Of a DNA stretch of 64,000 bases, positions 16,785 to 24,962 are shown in pieces (the first letter of the stretch is position 1; every line of letters starts with the position of its first letter). The notes beneath the pieces were generated by a model, which was given only the letters and a program-made list of their open reading frames with translations, was not told the DNA's origin and did no database searches. Both the position numbers and the translations under genes were made by a program. The DNA lies in the NCBI GenBank assembly GCA_020850325.1, contig JADZEW010000008.1, positions 186,001-250,000 on the forward strand, given 5' to 3'. Origin of the DNA: Methanoregulaceae archaeon. GTDB lineage: Bacteria > Armatimonadota > Fimbriimonadia > Fimbriimonadales > Fimbriimonadaceae.

Positions 16785-17138
16785 TTAGCGACGCTCTTTG
16801 ATGCGGGCGGCCTTGCCGACCTTGTCGCGAATGTAGTAGAGCTTGGCGCGGCGAACGCGACCATGCCGAACAACTTCGAACTTTGCAACGTTCGGCGAGT
16901 GGACCGGGAAGGTGCGCTCGACGCCGACGCCGTTGCTGATCTTGCGCAGCATGATCGTCTTAGCGATGCCGCCGTGCTTGATCGAGATGCAGAGCCCCTC
17001 GAAGATCTGAATTCGCTCTTTGCCGCCCTCACGGACCTTTACGTGCGCCCGAACGGTATCGCCCGGTCGGAACTCAGGCAGGTCACTCTTCAGGTTCCCC
17101 GCAACAACACTTTCTAAAATCGCACCCTTGTTAGCCAT
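16785..17138 (-). CDS. rplS: 50S ribosomal protein L19
   Basis: A 117-aa L19, located at the 30S-50S interface. The core [43 protein letters not shown] and [20 protein letters not shown] motifs are intact. The start at 17138 has a CTGGAG-type Shine-Dalgarno; a start six codons upstream is possible but not conserved. It sits between trmD and lepB in the classic order. Confidence 0.97.
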   Translation of the reverse strand: MANKGAILESVVAGNLKSDLPEFRPGDTVRAHVKVREGGKERIQIFEGLCISIKHGGIAKTIMLRKISNGVGVERTFPVHSPNVAKFEVVRHGRVRRAKLYYIRDKVGKAARIKERR

Positions 17139-17184
17139 TTGGCGGTCTCCAGGCAAGGCAACTGGCAGTGCCTCGCACGAACGA

Positions 17185-17895
17185 TTATTGTAGCAGATCG
17201 AGGTCGCCCTTTTCCAGCCGGGCGCGGGCGAATAGATCGGGCCGGTGGTCGCGCGTTAAGCGGAGCGCTTGGGCCCGCCGCCACTTAGCGATCTTGCTGT
17301 GATCGCCGGTGGTAAGCACCTCCGGAACGGCGAGTCCATCCCACACCTCGGGCCGGGTGAACTGCGGCGCGCTGAGAAGCCCATCCGAGTGGCTGTCAAT
17401 GCCGAGGCTCTCCTGGTTGCCCAGCACTCCCGGGATCAAGCGTCCGACCGCATCGATGACGATCAGCGCCGCGAGTTCGCCCCCGGTCAGCACGAAGTCC
17501 CCTACGCTCACCGGCTGGGTATTCCACCGCTGACGAATGCGGTCGTCGATGCCTTCATAGTGTCCGCAAACGAGGGTAAGGCAAGGTTCGACGGCGAGGA
17601 GGGTCGCCCAGGATTGATCAAACACGGGGCCCGTCGGATCGGGCATGAGGATGGTCGACGGCTGGGCCAAGTCGAGACTGAGCAAGGCGGCATGGATCGG
17701 CTCAGGCTTCATGACCATGCCCGGACCGCCGCCGTAGGGGCTATCGTCGACCGTTCGGTGGGCGTCGGTCGCGAAGTCGCGGGGATTCACCGTGCGGATG
17801 ACAAGCAATCCTCGGTCCTGCGCCCGCTTCAGGATGCTGTGCCCGAGCGCCTGCTCGATCATCTCGGGAAACAGGGTGAGGATGTTGATCTGCAT
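17185..17895 (-). CDS. trmD: tRNA (guanine37-N1)-methyltransferase
   Basis: A 236-aa SPOUT-class methyltransferase that makes m1G37 in tRNAs reading CNN codons and so prevents frameshifting. Family motifs are clear: ILTLFPEM at the start, [28 protein letters not shown], and the trefoil-knot SAM site [15 protein letters not shown]. Its ATG is two bases after the hicA stop, an unusual neighbour, as trmD usually follows rpsP and rimM. No separate promoter was seen in front of it, so expression probably depends on read-through from hicB or rph. Confidence 0.97.
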   Translation of the reverse strand: MQINILTLFPEMIEQALGHSILKRAQDRGLLVIRTVNPRDFATDAHRTVDDSPYGGGPGMVMKPEPIHAALLSLDLAQPSTILMPDPTGPVFDQSWATLLAVEPCLTLVCGHYEGIDDRIRQRWNTQPVSVGDFVLTGGELAALIVIDAVGRLIPGVLGNQESLGIDSHSDGLLSAPQFTRPEVWDGLAVPEVLTTGDHSKIAKWRRAQALRLTRDHRPDLFARARLEKGDLDLLQ

Positions 17896-17897
17896 GG

Positions 17898-18125
17898 CTA
17901 GCCGCGACTTGCCTTTACGAATGTATCCACGTCAACCCCCGCATCCCGGATAATCCGGCGAAGAGTGCCTGCGGGGAGTTCTCTTCTGACCGGTACCGAG
18001 ATGGTCAAGTGTGAGTCATCGCTGGTGAAAATCTGATGGCTCCCGACTTGCCGACGAAACACCCAACCAAGGTTGTAAAGTGCTTTAGCCGCTTCTGCGC
18101 TACTAAGGACGGGCAACTTACCCAC
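17898..18125 (-). CDS. hicA: HicA-family mRNA interferase toxin
   Basis: A 75-aa YcfA/HicA protein with a double-stranded-RNA-binding-like fold. It contains the conserved sequence around the catalytic His in RRQVGSHQIF, followed by LTISVPVRRELPAGTLRRIIRDAGV. HicA toxins cleave mRNA and are neutralised by HicB. The start is two bases after the hicB stop, and the stop is two bases before trmD, so a toxin lies inside a translation-factor gene run. The order hicB-hicA is the reverse of the best-known E. coli pair. Confidence 0.9.
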   Translation of the reverse strand: MGKLPVLSSAEAAKALYNLGWVFRRQVGSHQIFTSDDSHLTISVPVRRELPAGTLRRIIRDAGVDVDTFVKASRG

Positions 18126-18127
18126 GG

Positions 18128-18334
18128 CTAGGCTGCGACGTGCACCGTGACGACTTCGGTCTGCAAAGGCATTCCGAGCTCTCTACGAACATCCAAGCAT
18201 GCCCCGATGGCTTCCTTGATGTTCTCGATGGCCTCGTCGCGGGTCGCGCCGTCGCTACCACACCCCGGAATCGAGGGTGCCTCGGCAATCCAGACGCCAT
18301 TCTCATCCTGATAGAGCCTCACAAGGACATCCAT
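18128..18334 (-). CDS. hicB: HicB-family antitoxin (short form)
   Basis: A 68-aa HicB-like protein: RLYQDENGVWIAEAPSIPGC, then GATRDEAIENIKEAIGACLDV, the partial RNase-H-like fold that caps HicA. It is the short type with no C-terminal DNA-binding HTH or ribbon-helix-helix visible, so autoregulation would need another factor. A TACACT box lies six bases before its ATG, inside the gap next to rph. Confidence 0.9.
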   Translation of the reverse strand: MDVLVRLYQDENGVWIAEAPSIPGCGSDGATRDEAIENIKEAIGACLDVRRELGMPLQTEVVTVHVAA

Positions 18335-18340
18335 TGGATT

Positions 18341-18346
18341 AGTGTA
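18341..18346 (-). promoter_or_regulatory. Putative -10 box (TACACT) of hicB-hicA
   Basis: TACACT on the minus strand ends six bases before the hicB ATG and sits just beyond the rph stop. It would give leaderless transcription of hicBA and possibly read-through into trmD. Confidence 0.45.
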
Positions 18347-18348
18347 CG

Positions 18349-19059
18349 TCAGATTCCCAGAACTCGACGCTGCTCCACGATTAGCTCATCAATCCCCTTC
18401 TTCGCGATTTTCAGCATCGTGCCGAGCGTCTTCGCGTCGAACGGGCGGGCCTCGGCGGTGCCTTGAACCTCGATGAACTTGCCGCTCTCGGTCATGACCA
18501 CATTCATGTCCGTGGAAGCGGTGCTGTCTTCGTCGTAGTTCAGGTCGAGCACTTCCGTGCCGCGAACAATGCCGACCGATACCGCGGCGATCGGCTCATC
18601 CATGAGGATCTCCTTGATCATGCGCTGGCGGATCATCCACTCCATCGCATCGTGGGTCGCCACATACGCGGCGGTAATCGCAGCGCATCGGGTTCCGCCA
18701 TCGGCTTGGATCGCGTCGCAGTCCAGCGTAATCGTCCGTTCGCCCATCGACTCCAAGTTGACCGCCGTTCGCATCGCCCGGCCGATCAGCCGGCTGATCT
18801 CCATCGAGCGTCCGTTGGGCTTCGATGGGTCGCGGTTGTTGCGCTGCCGCCCGCTCCGCGCAAGCATCGTGTACTCGGCGGTCAACCAGCCGCTCCCGCT
18901 GTTCTTCATGAAGGGCGGAACTCGGTCCTCGACCGTCGCCGTTACCAGCATGTGCGTATCGCCGATCTTGATCAAACATGACCCTTCGGCGAACTTCGCC
19001 ACTCCCCGCTCAATCGTCACCGGCCTCAATGCATCGGCTTGTCGCCCATCAACTCGCAT
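18349..19059 (-). CDS. rph: Ribonuclease PH
   Basis: A 236-aa phosphorolytic 3'-5' exoribonuclease that trims tRNA 3' ends. Conserved pieces include MRVDGRQADALRPV at the N terminus, GSCLIKIGDTHML, the phosphate-site RSGRQRNNRD region, ISRLIGRAMRTAV, ITLDCDAIQADGGTRCAAI and the DLNYDEDSTASTDMNVVM active-site block. The frame is open for 98 codons upstream but that part is composition noise; the ATG at 19059 gives the family start and has a TACAAT box six bases before it. Confidence 0.96.
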   Translation of the reverse strand: MRVDGRQADALRPVTIERGVAKFAEGSCLIKIGDTHMLVTATVEDRVPPFMKNSGSGWLTAEYTMLARSGRQRNNRDPSKPNGRSMEISRLIGRAMRTAVNLESMGERTITLDCDAIQADGGTRCAAITAAYVATHDAMEWMIRQRMIKEILMDEPIAAVSVGIVRGTEVLDLNYDEDSTASTDMNVVMTESGKFIEVQGTAEARPFDAKTLGTMLKIAKKGIDELIVEQRRVLGI

Positions 19060-19065
19060 CGTAGG

Positions 19066-19071
19066 ATTGTA
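19066..19071 (-). promoter_or_regulatory. Putative -10 box (TACAAT), leaderless start of rph
   Basis: TACAAT on the minus strand ends six bases before the rph ATG and lies in the 19-base gap after the SDR gene. Confidence 0.5.
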
Positions 19072-19078
19072 CCGGCGG

Positions 19079-19756
19079 CTACAGAATGCCCTTGGGCGGC
19101 ATGATCGTGATCTCGTCGATGTTGAGCGTGGCCGGGGAGTCCACGATGTCGGAGATGCACTTGGCGACCGCGTCGGCGGAGAGCATGTCGGCTCGGTTCG
19201 GCACAAAGTCGCCACCCTCCCAAATCGGAGTATCCGTTGCCCCCGGAATGACCTGGGTGACGCGCAGACCCTGGGTTCGATACTCTGCCGCCAGCGAGCG
19301 ACCCGCGGCAAGCAGGCCCGCCTTCGCTGCGGCGTAGGCGGCAGCGCCGCCAAAGGTGTGCGTCGCGGCGATGCTGAGTACGTTGATCAACTGTCCCGAG
19401 CCACCGAGCAGCCACGGCAGGAGCGCGTGGGTCAGCCGCAGCGGAGCCGTAAGGTTGATCGCGAGTTGGTCGGCGTACTGCTCCCAAGGCATCTCGGCAG
19501 AGTCGCCAAAGTGGGCGATCCCGGCGGCGTTGATGAGGACTCTTTCCGTGGCGTCCGAACCCACCGCATCCGCCACGGCGGCGACGCTCACATCGGTAGT
19601 GAGGTCGGCGATGATGGCCGTTCCGCCGGTCTCGGCGGCGATTTGCGCCAGACGCTCCGCATTACGTCCAACCAAGATCAACTCGTGGTGAGCCAGACTC
19701 CGCGCGGCGGCGGCTCCGATGCCGCTACTTGCACCCGTGATGACGATCTGCTTCAC
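19079..19756 (-). CDS. Short-chain dehydrogenase/reductase, possibly pteridine-reducing
   Basis: A 225-aa classical SDR: the cofactor motif TGASSGIGAAAARSL at the N terminus, NAAGIAHFG, the catalytic Ser in NVLSIAA and YAAAK as YxxxK. R31 after the second strand (LVGRNAERL) suggests NADPH preference. Translation starts at a GTG that overlaps the stop of the PTPS-like gene as GTGA, so the two are made together. A PTPS followed by an NADPH-dependent SDR is the order of reactions in tetrahydrobiopterin synthesis (PTPS, then sepiapterin reductase), but general SDR sequence cannot prove that substrate. Confidence 0.88.
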   Translation of the reverse strand: MKQIVITGASSGIGAAAARSLAHHELILVGRNAERLAQIAAETGGTAIIADLTTDVSVAAVADAVGSDATERVLINAAGIAHFGDSAEMPWEQYADQLAINLTAPLRLTHALLPWLLGGSGQLINVLSIAATHTFGGAAAYAAAKAGLLAAGRSLAAEYRTQGLRVTQVIPGATDTPIWEGGDFVPNRADMLSADAVAKCISDIVDSPATLNIDEITIMPPKGIL

Positions 19757-20583
19757 GAGCGCGTGACCTCAAACGCATTGCGAGCCGTTTCCCAGAGACG
19801 CACGCGATACAACTGCGCGGGCACCTTGCCGTCAAGGCGGTCCCAAATCTCCTGGGCAACGACCTCCGAGGTCGTCACTCGTCCCGCGAACTCGGGCAGA
19901 TCGAGGTTGAGGTGCTTGTGGTCGTAGCGGTCAACAACCTCCTCGTGGACCGTCGAATCGAGGGCGCCGAGGTCGACCATCATGCCCGTCGTCGGGTCAG
20001 GCTTGCCCGCGACCGTCACTTCCAGCACATAGTTGTGGCCGTGCCCAGCGGGGTTGTTGCACTTGCCATAAAGGGCGAGGTTCTCCTCGACGGGCAGGGC
20101 ATCGGCTTGGAGCCGGTGAGCGGCGGCAAACTCATAGGTTCGGGTAAGGGTCATCATGTCGAGTTCCAAATCGAGCTCCGCCCACAGGGTGGGCATCTCT
20201 TCGAGGCGTAGGTGGGTGAGGGAAATGGGTTGTCCCGGCCACTCGGCGGCGAAGGCAGCGGTAAGCGTCTCGGCAAAGTAGTTGAGCAGGTTTTCAAGGG
20301 TCGAGCTCTGGCTCCGAAAGGCGGGAACCTCGTCGTTTATCGACCGCTGATCGAACATCTGGATCACGTCACGCTTCAGCACGTCGTCGATGCGCTTGAT
20401 GTTGACGACCATGCCGTTGACCGGATCGACCGGGCCGCTCGCCGTGACGTCGAGGATGTAGTTGTGGCCATGGTTGTAGGGGTTCGCCCACTGGCCAAAG
20501 ACCTCCCGGTTTTTCGACTCCGACCAGTCAGGAACCCAGTAGCGGTGGCCGCTGGAAAATGTGACCCGTCGGGTGAGCCTCAT
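19753..20583 (-). CDS. Two-domain PTPS/QueD-like protein (6-pyruvoyl/6-carboxy-tetrahydropterin synthase family)
   Basis: A 276-aa fusion of two PTPS domains. Domain 2 (about residues 143-276) keeps the zinc histidines (AAAHRL and GHGHNY), the catalytic Cys in YGKCNNP, the YDHKHLN Asp/His pair and a late Glu (RLWETA). Domain 1 (1-135) keeps the histidines in SSGHRY and NHGHNY but has Trp in place of the catalytic Cys (GQWANP) and lacks the His pair (FDQRSIND). So domain 1 is probably structural or regulatory. It is linked by ATGA to the permease before it and by GTGA to the SDR after it. The true reaction, biopterin or queuosine, is undecided. Confidence 0.9.
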   Translation of the reverse strand: MRLTRRVTFSSGHRYWVPDWSESKNREVFGQWANPYNHGHNYILDVTASGPVDPVNGMVVNIKRIDDVLKRDVIQMFDQRSINDEVPAFRSQSSTLENLLNYFAETLTAAFAAEWPGQPISLTHLRLEEMPTLWAELDLELDMMTLTRTYEFAAAHRLQADALPVEENLALYGKCNNPAGHGHNYVLEVTVAGKPDPTTGMMVDLGALDSTVHEEVVDRYDHKHLNLDLPEFAGRVTTSEVVAQEIWDRLDGKVPAQLYRVRLWETARNAFEVTRS

Positions 20584-21446
20584 GCGTCCCTCTGGAGTGG
20601 TTGACCCAGAGCCGCTGGGCCGCGCGTGCCCTTCGCCCCCACCACCAACACCGCCAACGCGGCCAAGTAGGGAAGGGCGAGCAACAGTTGAAACGGGATC
20701 TGTCCTCCCCCTTGGGCCTGCAACTTAAACTGCAACCACTCGAGGCCGCCCATGAGGAAACCAGCCCCAACGGCCGCGATCGGATGCCAGCGACCAAACG
20801 TCACCAGCGCAATCGCCACAAACCCGCGCCCCTGTGTCATGTTCTCCGCAAACGACCCCACGATTCCTACGGAAAGATACGCGCCCGCGGCTCCGGCCAA
20901 TGCACCGCCGATCGCCATCGCGCCCAAGCGCAGCCGCCGCACCGAGAATCCCTCGGCCTCGACTGCGGTCGGATACTCGCCCGAGGCTCGGGTTAGCAAT
21001 CCCCATCCGGTCCGGCGAAGGCTCGCCGCCGCGAGCACCGCGATGATCGGGGTCGCCAGCATGACGGCATCCAACCCGTCGAACTTCGGCAACGTCGGCA
21101 CGCTCAGCAGTTGTCCGCTCTCGCCAAAGGCCTTGCGGAACAGCGTGCCGGTTACCCCGAGCGCCAACAGGTTGATAGCCGTACCCGCGACCACCTGATC
21201 GGCCGCGCGGACCAGCACAAACCACGCCTGCAACAGACTCGCCAGTAGACCAACGACGATGCCGGCGGTGAGTCCAAGCCACGGCTGGCCGGTGGTGAGT
21301 CCGACATACGCGGCGACGAACGCCCCTCCGAGCATCGTGCCCTCAAGGCCGATGTTGAGGACCCCCGACCGCTGGCTGACGACCTCGCCCACCGCCGCGA
21401 GGGCAATGGGAATCGCGAACTGCCAAATCTGGATGACGTCGTTCAC
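20580..21446 (-). CDS. Nucleoside-type ABC transporter permease (NupQ/YufQ-like)
   Basis: A 288-aa BPD_transp_2 permease with about eight membrane segments. The family signature SGVLNIGLEGTMLGGAF occurs near the N terminus, and GRGFVAIALVTFGRWHP near residue 205 is the cytoplasmic coupling region. It forms the smaller membrane subunit with the preceding permease. Translation begins at a GTG overlapping the stop of that gene (GTGA), and its own stop overlaps the PTPS start (ATGA). Confidence 0.92.
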   Translation of the reverse strand: MNDVIQIWQFAIPIALAAVGEVVSQRSGVLNIGLEGTMLGGAFVAAYVGLTTGQPWLGLTAGIVVGLLASLLQAWFVLVRAADQVVAGTAINLLALGVTGTLFRKAFGESGQLLSVPTLPKFDGLDAVMLATPIIAVLAAASLRRTGWGLLTRASGEYPTAVEAEGFSVRRLRLGAMAIGGALAGAAGAYLSVGIVGSFAENMTQGRGFVAIALVTFGRWHPIAAVGAGFLMGGLEWLQFKLQAQGGGQIPFQLLLALPYLAALAVLVVGAKGTRGPAALGQPLQRDA

Positions 21447-22456
21447 GCGGCCGCCTCCTTGATCTTTGCGGGTTTGGCCCGCGGGGCAAGGGCGACCACC
21501 GCCAGCACCGCCGCTGCCTGAATCACGTAGATGAGCGTCGTGCCGCCGGTCGAAAACCGGGCGAGATTCTCCGAACCGGCGAACAGCGCTCCGAAGTAGA
21601 GTCCGCTAAGTAGGACGCCCAAGGGGTGAAGTCCGCCCAGCAAGGCGACGGGAATCGCGAGGAAGCCCCAGCCCTGCGGGAATCCGGTGCCGAGGGTGCC
21701 GGTGATTCCCGTGTATTCGACGCCTCCGGCAAGGCCACACAGCGCGCCCGAGAGCATCATTGAACCGATCGCAACTCGCTCACTGGGAATCCGATTAGCT
21801 CGCGCTGCCGTCGGCGATGCCCCTACCAGCCGCAGCCGGAAGCCCGACCGCGTGCCGTAAAGAAAAGCGGTCACGAGCAACACCGCGACGACGGCGATCA
21901 CGAGGCCGAAGTGCAGGTCCAACTGCCGATCGAACTTCAGCAGCATCGTATCGGCGGGGAGCGGAACAGTCTGCGGGAGCCCGCCATCAGAGCGGCGCAA
22001 CGGGCCTTGGACGGTCCACGCCAATAGCTGAATCGCGACGAAGTTGAGCAAGATCGTCGAGATCACTGCCGGGACGCCCCGCGCCACTTGGAGCCACCCC
22101 GCGAATCCCGACCACATCGCGCCTGCCGCCATCGCCGCAGCCAAGATCAGCGGATTCAGCACCGGCCCCACGACCTTGCCCATAAGCGCGGCGGCCACCG
22201 CTGCTCCCCCGATGGCGCCAACGATCAGTTGGCCCTCGCCGCCGATGTTGTACATCCCGGCCCGCCAAGCGATGACCATGCCCAGGCCGGTCAACAGCAG
22301 CGGGGTCGCCTTGGCGAGCGTGCGCGAGATGCCGAACTTGTCGCCAAATGCTCCTTCGCCCAGCAGCCGCAAAGAGTCTGCGACCGGTAGCCCGAAGACG
22401 AGGAGCGTGAGCACCAACGCCAGCCCAAGCGCCGCAACGGTTGCCAGCAACCTCAC
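21443..22456 (-). CDS. Nucleoside-type ABC transporter permease (NupP/YufP-like)
   Basis: A 337-aa permease with about nine membrane segments, carrying MYNIGGEGQLIVGAIGGA and GITGTLGTGFPQGWGFLAIPVALLGG-like segments typical of the larger BmpA-system permease. The GTG at 22456 overlaps the ATPase stop (GTGA) and has a GGGAGG Shine-Dalgarno eight to ten bases upstream. A longer frame to 22783 exists but is antiparallel-type noise inside the ATPase gene and is rejected. Confidence 0.93.
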   Translation of the reverse strand: MRLLATVAALGLALVLTLLVFGLPVADSLRLLGEGAFGDKFGISRTLAKATPLLLTGLGMVIAWRAGMYNIGGEGQLIVGAIGGAAVAAALMGKVVGPVLNPLILAAAMAAGAMWSGFAGWLQVARGVPAVISTILLNFVAIQLLAWTVQGPLRRSDGGLPQTVPLPADTMLLKFDRQLDLHFGLVIAVVAVLLVTAFLYGTRSGFRLRLVGASPTAARANRIPSERVAIGSMMLSGALCGLAGGVEYTGITGTLGTGFPQGWGFLAIPVALLGGLHPLGVLLSGLYFGALFAGSENLARFSTGGTTLIYVIQAAAVLAVVALAPRAKPAKIKEAAA

Positions 22457-23889
22457 GCGTCGCCTCCCACCAGGTGATCCGTCAGTTGGCCGCGCGAAAG
22501 AAACACGGTTCGATGCGCGAGCGCCGCGAGTTCGTCCCGGTCGGTTGAGAACAATGCGACGACCGCTCCCGCATCCGCGGCAGCCACGATTTGTGAGTGG
22601 ACGTAGTCGGTCGCACGCACATCGAGCCCCCGCGTCGGGTTGACTGCGATCAGCAAATCGGGAATCTGATCGAGCGAGCGGGCGACGACGACCTTTTGCT
22701 GGTTGCCGCCGCTTAGGCTGGAAACCGGGTCGCGCACCGAGCCGACCTTGATCTGGAATCGGTCGACCAGGTCTCCGGTCCACCGCTCGATCGCTCTACG
22801 GCGAAGGAACGGGCCCCTGGTCAGCTCTCGGCGTCGATGGCCCGTGATGAGCAGATTGTCGCGGATGCTCATGCTCAAGGCGAGCCCGTCGCTTTGCCGA
22901 TCCTGAGGGATGTAAGCGAGGTTTGCTTCTTCGAGATCACATCCGGTCAGATAAATCGACCCCGCCGCCGTTGGGCGAACCCTCGCCAGCGCTTCGGCGA
23001 GTTCGACCTGGCCGTTGCCATCCACCCCGCCAATGCCGAGGATCTCCCCCTTGCCGATGGCAAACGAGACTCCGCGGACCGCGTGCTCGCCGCGACTTCC
23101 GCGCACGTGGAGATCGGTGACTCGGAGGCCAGGCTCGAACGACGCGGAAACCGGAGTTCGCGTACCTGGAACTTCGCCGACCATCCACGTCGCGAGCTGA
23201 TCGGCATCCACATCCGTGATCGGCGCGGTAGCCACAAACGCGCCGCGCCGCAGAACCGTCACCCGGTCGGCGATCGCCATGACTTCACTGAGCTTGTGGG
23301 CGATGAGGATGATGGTCCTCCCTCGATCCTTGAGCTCGCGGATGACGCGGAACAAGTCCTCGACCTCGTCGGGCGTGAGGACCGCTGTAGGTTCATCGAA
23401 GATGACGACCTCGGCATCACTGCTGAGCGCCTTGAGAATCTCCAGCCGTTGTTGAACGCCGACGGGAAGGTCCTGGGTAAGTCGGTCGGGCTCGACCTTC
23501 CAGCCCAGTTGCTCGGCCAAGGCGAGCGAATGACCGGCATCTCGGACGGGCCGATGTGTCTGCCAGGGGGAACGCAAGTTCGCAAGCGAGAGATTCTCGG
23601 CGGCGGAGAACGCCGGGACCAAAGCGAAGTGCTGATGCACCATCGCGATGCCTCGCCGACGCGCCTCGAACGGGCGTCCGAAGGGAAGAGGCAGGTCCCG
23701 AAGCGTTCCTTCACCCGAATCCGGGGCGACAAATCCCGCGATGATGTTCATCAGCGTGGACTTGCCAGCTCCATTCTCACCGAGAACGGCATGCACCTCG
23801 TTCGGGGCAAAGTCGATCGACACCCGATCCAGCGCTACGGTGGGGCCGTACGCCTTTGAAACCTCGCGCAACCTGAGGATCGGGGTCAA
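22453..23889 (-). CDS. Nucleoside-type ABC transporter ATPase, duplicated ATP-binding domains (NupO/YufO-like)
   Basis: A 478-aa double ATPase. Domain 1 has Walker A GENGAGKST, a signature-like LPVGVQQRLEI and Walker B VVIFDEPTAVLTP. Domain 2 has a degenerate Walker A (GVDGNGQVEL), an intact LSGGNQQK signature and NPTRGLDV in place of a full Walker B with Glu. This asymmetry is the family rule for RbsA/YufO-type importers. It follows the lipoprotein gene by seven bases and is coupled to the permeases. It energises import of nucleoside-like solutes. Confidence 0.94.
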   Translation of the reverse strand: MTPILRLREVSKAYGPTVALDRVSIDFAPNEVHAVLGENGAGKSTLMNIIAGFVAPDSGEGTLRDLPLPFGRPFEARRRGIAMVHQHFALVPAFSAAENLSLANLRSPWQTHRPVRDAGHSLALAEQLGWKVEPDRLTQDLPVGVQQRLEILKALSSDAEVVIFDEPTAVLTPDEVEDLFRVIRELKDRGRTIILIAHKLSEVMAIADRVTVLRRGAFVATAPITDVDADQLATWMVGEVPGTRTPVSASFEPGLRVTDLHVRGSRGEHAVRGVSFAIGKGEILGIGGVDGNGQVELAEALARVRPTAAGSIYLTGCDLEEANLAYIPQDRQSDGLALSMSIRDNLLITGHRRRELTRGPFLRRRAIERWTGDLVDRFQIKVGSVRDPVSSLSGGNQQKVVVARSLDQIPDLLIAVNPTRGLDVRATDYVHSQIVAAADAGAVVALFSTDRDELAALAHRTVFLSRGQLTDHLVGGDA

Positions 23890-23896
23890 CGTCGTC

Positions 23897-24907
23897 TCAG
23901 AACTCGTCTTTGGCGACGGTCAGTTCGCCGGAGAGAATCTTCGCGCGGGTTTCTTCCACTGCGGTCACGACTTCGGGGGACAACTTGTCTTGCAAAGCCG
24001 GATTGACCACGAAGTCGATCGCGCCCTGATCCATGCCCATCAGCGCGATACCGCCCTTGAAGGTTCCGTCCTTCACACTCTTCGCGAGGTTCAGGAAAGC
24101 CGGACCCGCGACGATGGTGGCTGATGCCACGACGACTCCACTCGGGTTGTCATTCTGATTCAGATTCGCGCCGAACGCCCAAACTCCGCGCTCCTTGCAG
24201 GCATCGAAGACGCCCTGGGCGGCGGCGTTGGCCTGGTGGATGACGAAGTCAGCTCCTTCGGAGATCGCGCCGAGGGTGGCTTGCTTCGCCTTGGCGATGT
24301 CTTGGCCGCTGCCGGTAAAGACTTCAATCACCGTGATGCCCGGCTTGGCGGCTTCGGCTCCTGCCTTGAACGCCTTGAACGTCGAGCGGATGCTGGGCAC
24401 GTCGTCGCCGCCAATCGTCGCGACCTTGCCTGACTTCGAGGAAAGTCCTGCCATGTAGCCGGCAAGGTAGAAGCCCTGCTCGAGGTAGAAACGGAACGCG
24501 CCGACGTTGTCCGCGGTTTGGCCACCGGAACTGCTCACGAAGATGGTGTTGGGGAAGTCCTTGGCGACCTCGATCGCGGGCTCGTTGTACTCAAACCCGT
24601 GGCCGAACACCAGCCGGTAGCCCTTCTGAGCGTAGCTCCTCATGGCGTCCTTGATCTGGGTGTCCTTGGCTTCTTGGTTGTTGATTTCGGCCCCCATGTC
24701 GCGCTCGATCGCCTTGAGGCCGTCGTAGGCCATCGCGGACCAGCCGGCATCACTCACCGGACCAGGGGTCAGCAGGGCAACTTTGAAATCAGCGGTTTGC
24801 CCCGTTGTCGGGGTTTCGGTGGTCGAAGTGGGCTCCTTGGCTCCGCCGGTGCAACCGGCAAGGATCAGGGCGGCCATCGCCGTGCCGATCAATGTGAAGG
24901 CTCTCAT
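23897..24907 (-). CDS. BmpA/PnrA-type substrate-binding lipoprotein
   Basis: A 336-aa lipoprotein: signal peptide with lipobox LAGC (Cys at residue 19), a Thr-rich linker and a BMP domain. Family landmarks include ALLTPGPVSDAGWSAMAYDGL, LVFGHGFEYNEPA, FVSSSGG, AGYMAGLSSKSGKVATIGG and GADFVIHQANAAAQGVFDA. Characterised members bind purine nucleosides (PnrA, BmpA), so purine nucleoside or a related pterin/deazapurine is the expected ligand here. A TAGACT box six bases before the ATG marks the operon promoter. Downstream follow the ATPase, two permeases, the PTPS-like fusion and the SDR. Confidence 0.93.
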   Translation of the reverse strand: MRAFTLIGTAMAALILAGCTGGAKEPTSTTETPTTGQTADFKVALLTPGPVSDAGWSAMAYDGLKAIERDMGAEINNQEAKDTQIKDAMRSYAQKGYRLVFGHGFEYNEPAIEVAKDFPNTIFVSSSGGQTADNVGAFRFYLEQGFYLAGYMAGLSSKSGKVATIGGDDVPSIRSTFKAFKAGAEAAKPGITVIEVFTGSGQDIAKAKQATLGAISEGADFVIHQANAAAQGVFDACKERGVWAFGANLNQNDNPSGVVVASATIVAGPAFLNLAKSVKDGTFKGGIALMGMDQGAIDFVVNPALQDKLSPEVVTAVEETRAKILSGELTVAKDEF

Positions 24908-24913
24908 GCCCGT

Positions 24914-24919
24914 AGTCTA
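24914..24919 (-). promoter_or_regulatory. Putative -10 box (TAGACT), leaderless start of the bmpA-like operon
   Basis: TAGACT on the minus strand ends six bases before the ATG at 24907. It is divergent from and close to a similar box for the gene at 24963, so a shared regulator could act in the 31 bases between them. No riboswitch fits in this short spacer. Confidence 0.5.
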
Positions 24920-24950
24920 CGCGCTCCGACGCCCCAAAGTTGGGACTTGG

Positions 24951-24956
24951 TAACAT
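24951..24956 (+). promoter_or_regulatory. Putative -10 box (TAACAT), leaderless start of the beta-barrel-like protein
   Basis: TAACAT ends six bases before the ATG at 24963, with no Shine-Dalgarno. Confidence 0.45.
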
Positions 24957-24962
24957 CGCACG

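Noticed and set aside
22457-22783. N-terminal extension of the NupP-like permease
   Set aside because: These codons lie inside the ATPase gene, read as Arg/Gly-rich noise, and the GTG at 22456 has a Shine-Dalgarno and a GTGA overlap.
24908-24962. A purine or preQ1 riboswitch in front of the nucleoside transporter operon
   Set aside because: Only 55 bases separate the divergent starts and both have -10 boxes next to the ATG, leaving no room for an aptamer.
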